A DNA stretch of 64,000 nucleotides from Paracoccus seriniphilus (GTDB taxonomy: Bacteria; Pseudomonadota; Alphaproteobacteria; Rhodobacterales; Rhodobacteraceae). Below the pieces are notes generated by a model. That model was not told where the DNA came from. It made no database searches and saw nothing but the letters and a program-made list of their open reading frames with translations. Shown here piece after piece: positions 62,537 to 64,000 of the stretch; the stretch's first letter is position 1; every line of letters begins with the position of its first letter. A program made the translations under genes and the position numbers. The stretch spans positions 139,001-203,000 of the forward strand of contig NZ_CP067129.1 of the NCBI RefSeq assembly GCF_028553745.1, written 5' to 3'.

Positions 62537-64000
62537 ATTTGATGTCATCGTGATCGGAGCCGGACATGCCGGTCTGGAAGCAGCCTGCGCATCTGCGCGA
62601 ATGGGGGCTGAGACCGCGCTGATCACGATGCGTCAGGCAGATGTAGGCGCACTTTCCTGCAATCCCGCGATTGGTGGATTGGGAAAAGGGCATCTTGTTC
62701 GTGAAATTGATGCGCTGGATGGTGTGATGGGAGTCCTGGCTGATCGCGCCGGGATTCAGTTTCGACTTCTCAATCGCCGTAAAGGGCCGGCAGTGCAGGG
62801 ACCGCGTGCGCAAATGGACCGGGCTCTATACCGGATTGCGGCGAATGACGTGATTTCCCGGCAAAAGAACTTGTCTTTGGTCTATGGTGAAGTCGCCGCC
62901 CTTACCAGTGAATCGGGACGTATTACTGGCGTCGAACTGGCCGACAGCACCTTGATTGGCGCCAAAGCTGTCATCTTGACGACAGGAACCTTTCTCAATG
63001 GCGTTATTCATATAGGTCAGGTGAGTCGGGCTGCTGGCCGTTGGGGTGATACGCCTTCGAACCGTCTTGCTGAGTCACTCAATCAGTTCCAGATTTCGTT
63101 CGGTCGGCTGAAGACCGGAACTCCGCCACGATTGAACGGGAAAACGATCGATTGGGCCAAGCTGGAAATGCAACCGGGCGATGATGATCCGGTGATGTTT
63201 TCCTATCTGAACGATGTCCCGCAGGCCGCACAGATAAGCTGCGGGATCACCCATACCAACGAGCGCACGCATCAGATTATCCGTGACAATCTGGATAAAT
63301 CGGCGATGTACGGGGGCAAGATATCGGGACGCGGCCCGAGGTATTGTCCGTCGATCGAAGACAAGGTGGTCCGCTTCGAGACAAAGACCTCGCACCAGAT
63401 CTTCCTTGAGCCGGAAGGGCTGGACGATGACACGGTTTATCCGAACGGCATATCGACATCTCTACCGGCTGAGGTGCAGGTTGACTATGTGCGATCCATC
63501 TATGGTCTTGAAAACGCTGAGATTACCCAACCGGGTTACGCAGTCGAGTATGATTTCGTCGATCCACGATCTCTCGATGCGTCAATGAAATTGCGTGGGG
63601 CCGAAGGGCTCTATCTGGCTGGACAGATCAATGGGACAACCGGCTACGAAGAGGCTGCTGCCCAGGGCTTGGTCGCGGGGATCAATGCAGCGCGCCAAGT
63701 TCAAGGCATGGAATCGGTGCATTTCAGCCGTACCAATAGTTATATCGGCGTCATGGTCGACGATCTGACAACGCGGGGCGTGACCGAACCCTATCGGATG
63801 TTTACCTCCCGCGCGGAATTCCGGTTGTCGTTGCGGGCAGATAATGCCGATCAACGTCTGACGCCACTTGCTATCCGGATCGGGCTTGCCTCCGACAAAA
63901 GAAAACAGGCGTTTGAAGAGCGTCAGTCTAGATATGACGAGGCCCGTGCCATCGCCGAGTCTTGCGTTTTTTCGCCAACCGAGCTTTCGCGCGCTGGGTT
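62529..64000 (+). CDS. mnmG: tRNA uridine-5-carboxymethylaminomethyl(34) synthesis enzyme MnmG, C-terminus beyond window
   Basis: The open frame runs to the window edge (about 490 residues). It begins with the FAD-binding [14 protein letters not shown], then [28 protein letters not shown] and the [15 protein letters not shown] motif, all MnmG signatures. There is no ATG near the N-terminus: GTG at 62529 has AAAGG 8 bases upstream, and GTG at 62520 is possible and would encode MFHVK from the parS sequence. MnmG partners MnmE in tRNA wobble uridine modification. Confidence 0.95.
   Translation, partial: MKQFDVIVIGAGHAGLEAACASARMGAETALITMRQADVGALSCNPAIGGLGKGHLVREIDALDGVMGVLADRAGIQFRLLNRRKGPAVQGPRAQMDRALYRIAANDVISRQKNLSLVYGEVAALTSESGRITGVELADSTLIGAKAVILTTGTFLNGVIHIGQVSRAAGRWGDTPSNRLAESLNQFQISFGRLKTGTPPRLNGKTIDWAKLEMQPGDDDPVMFSYLNDVPQAAQISCGITHTNERTHQIIRDNLDKSAMYGGKISGRGPRYCPSIEDKVVRFETKTSHQIFLEPEGLDDDTVYPNGISTSLPAEVQVDYVRSIYGLENAEITQPGYAVEYDFVDPRSLDASMKLRGAEGLYLAGQINGTTGYEEAAAQGLVAGINAARQVQGMESVHFSRTNSYIGVMVDDLTTRGVTEPYRMFTSRAEFRLSLRADNADQRLTPLAIRIGLASDKRKQAFEERQSRYDEARAIAESCVFSPTELSRAG

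Overview
The window is a high-GC, gene-dense alphaproteobacterial chromosome segment that looks like Rhodobacterales, most likely Paracoccus or a close relative. This rests on a RegB/SenC/RegA/HvrA redox cluster, a PhyR-NepR-EcfG general stress module, alphaproteobacterial AddAB instead of RecBCD, a TsaE-sugar kinase fusion, a DUF2853 gene, and an oriC/parS region beside rho-mnmE-mnmG. No tRNA, rRNA, insertion sequence, prophage or CRISPR array was seen. I count 60 coding genes, two of them cut by the window edges.

Layout. 1-3.8 kb: end of a phosphodiester glycosidase gene, rbfA, dapB, then a tsaE-amgK fusion with a murU-like gene (t6A modification plus probable MurNAc recycling). 3.8-12.9 kb: addB, addA, trxA, hslV, hslU and a small membrane protein. 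12.9-16.0 kb: Smr protein, Tim44-like protein, FxsA, SecB and an HD phosphohydrolase. 16.0-20.8 kb: hvrA, regA and senC, divergent from regB and a kinase-less PAS protein. 20.8-27.1 kb: tamB and tamA, for outer-membrane assembly. 27.2-34.6 kb: glucose-type ABC transporter with glucokinase, divergent from an OmpR-type two-component system. 35.0-42.5 kb: cystine-type ABC transporter, DUF2853 protein, crotonase, DUF2125 protein, PmbA and an inositol-phosphatase family enzyme.

42.5-47.9 kb is the least familiar part. A SARP/BTAD-type regulator with a TolB-like middle and TPR repeats is divergent from a tightly coupled operon. That operon encodes a vanadium-haloperoxidase/PAP2-fold protein with an eight-unit NAQ repeat at its N-terminus, an 87-residue unknown protein, and a leaderless S8 subtilase with a long insertion before the catalytic serine. 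A small cysteine-rich protein follows. This is the best candidate for an undescribed system.

48.0-55.8 kb: a Pqi-type MCE lipid-transport operon (pqiA, pqiA, pqiB, pqiC) lies directly behind nepR-ecfG-histidine kinase, with phyR divergent. A GGAAC-N18-GTT promoter precedes nepR, so the whole block could be one stress-induced unit. 55.8-58.9 kb: YihY, dnaQ, coaE, aroE. 58.9-59.4 kb: a 500-bp gene-free region with six DnaA boxes or near-boxes, six GANTC sites and an AT-rich tract, which I call the chromosomal origin. 59.4-64 kb: hemJ, rho, mnmE and the start of mnmG, where a perfect 16-bp parS site covers the mnmG initiation codon.

Starts were chosen from ribosome-binding sites, signal peptides, family length and overlap with the previous gene. 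Names resting on family resemblance only are marked as such in the entries.
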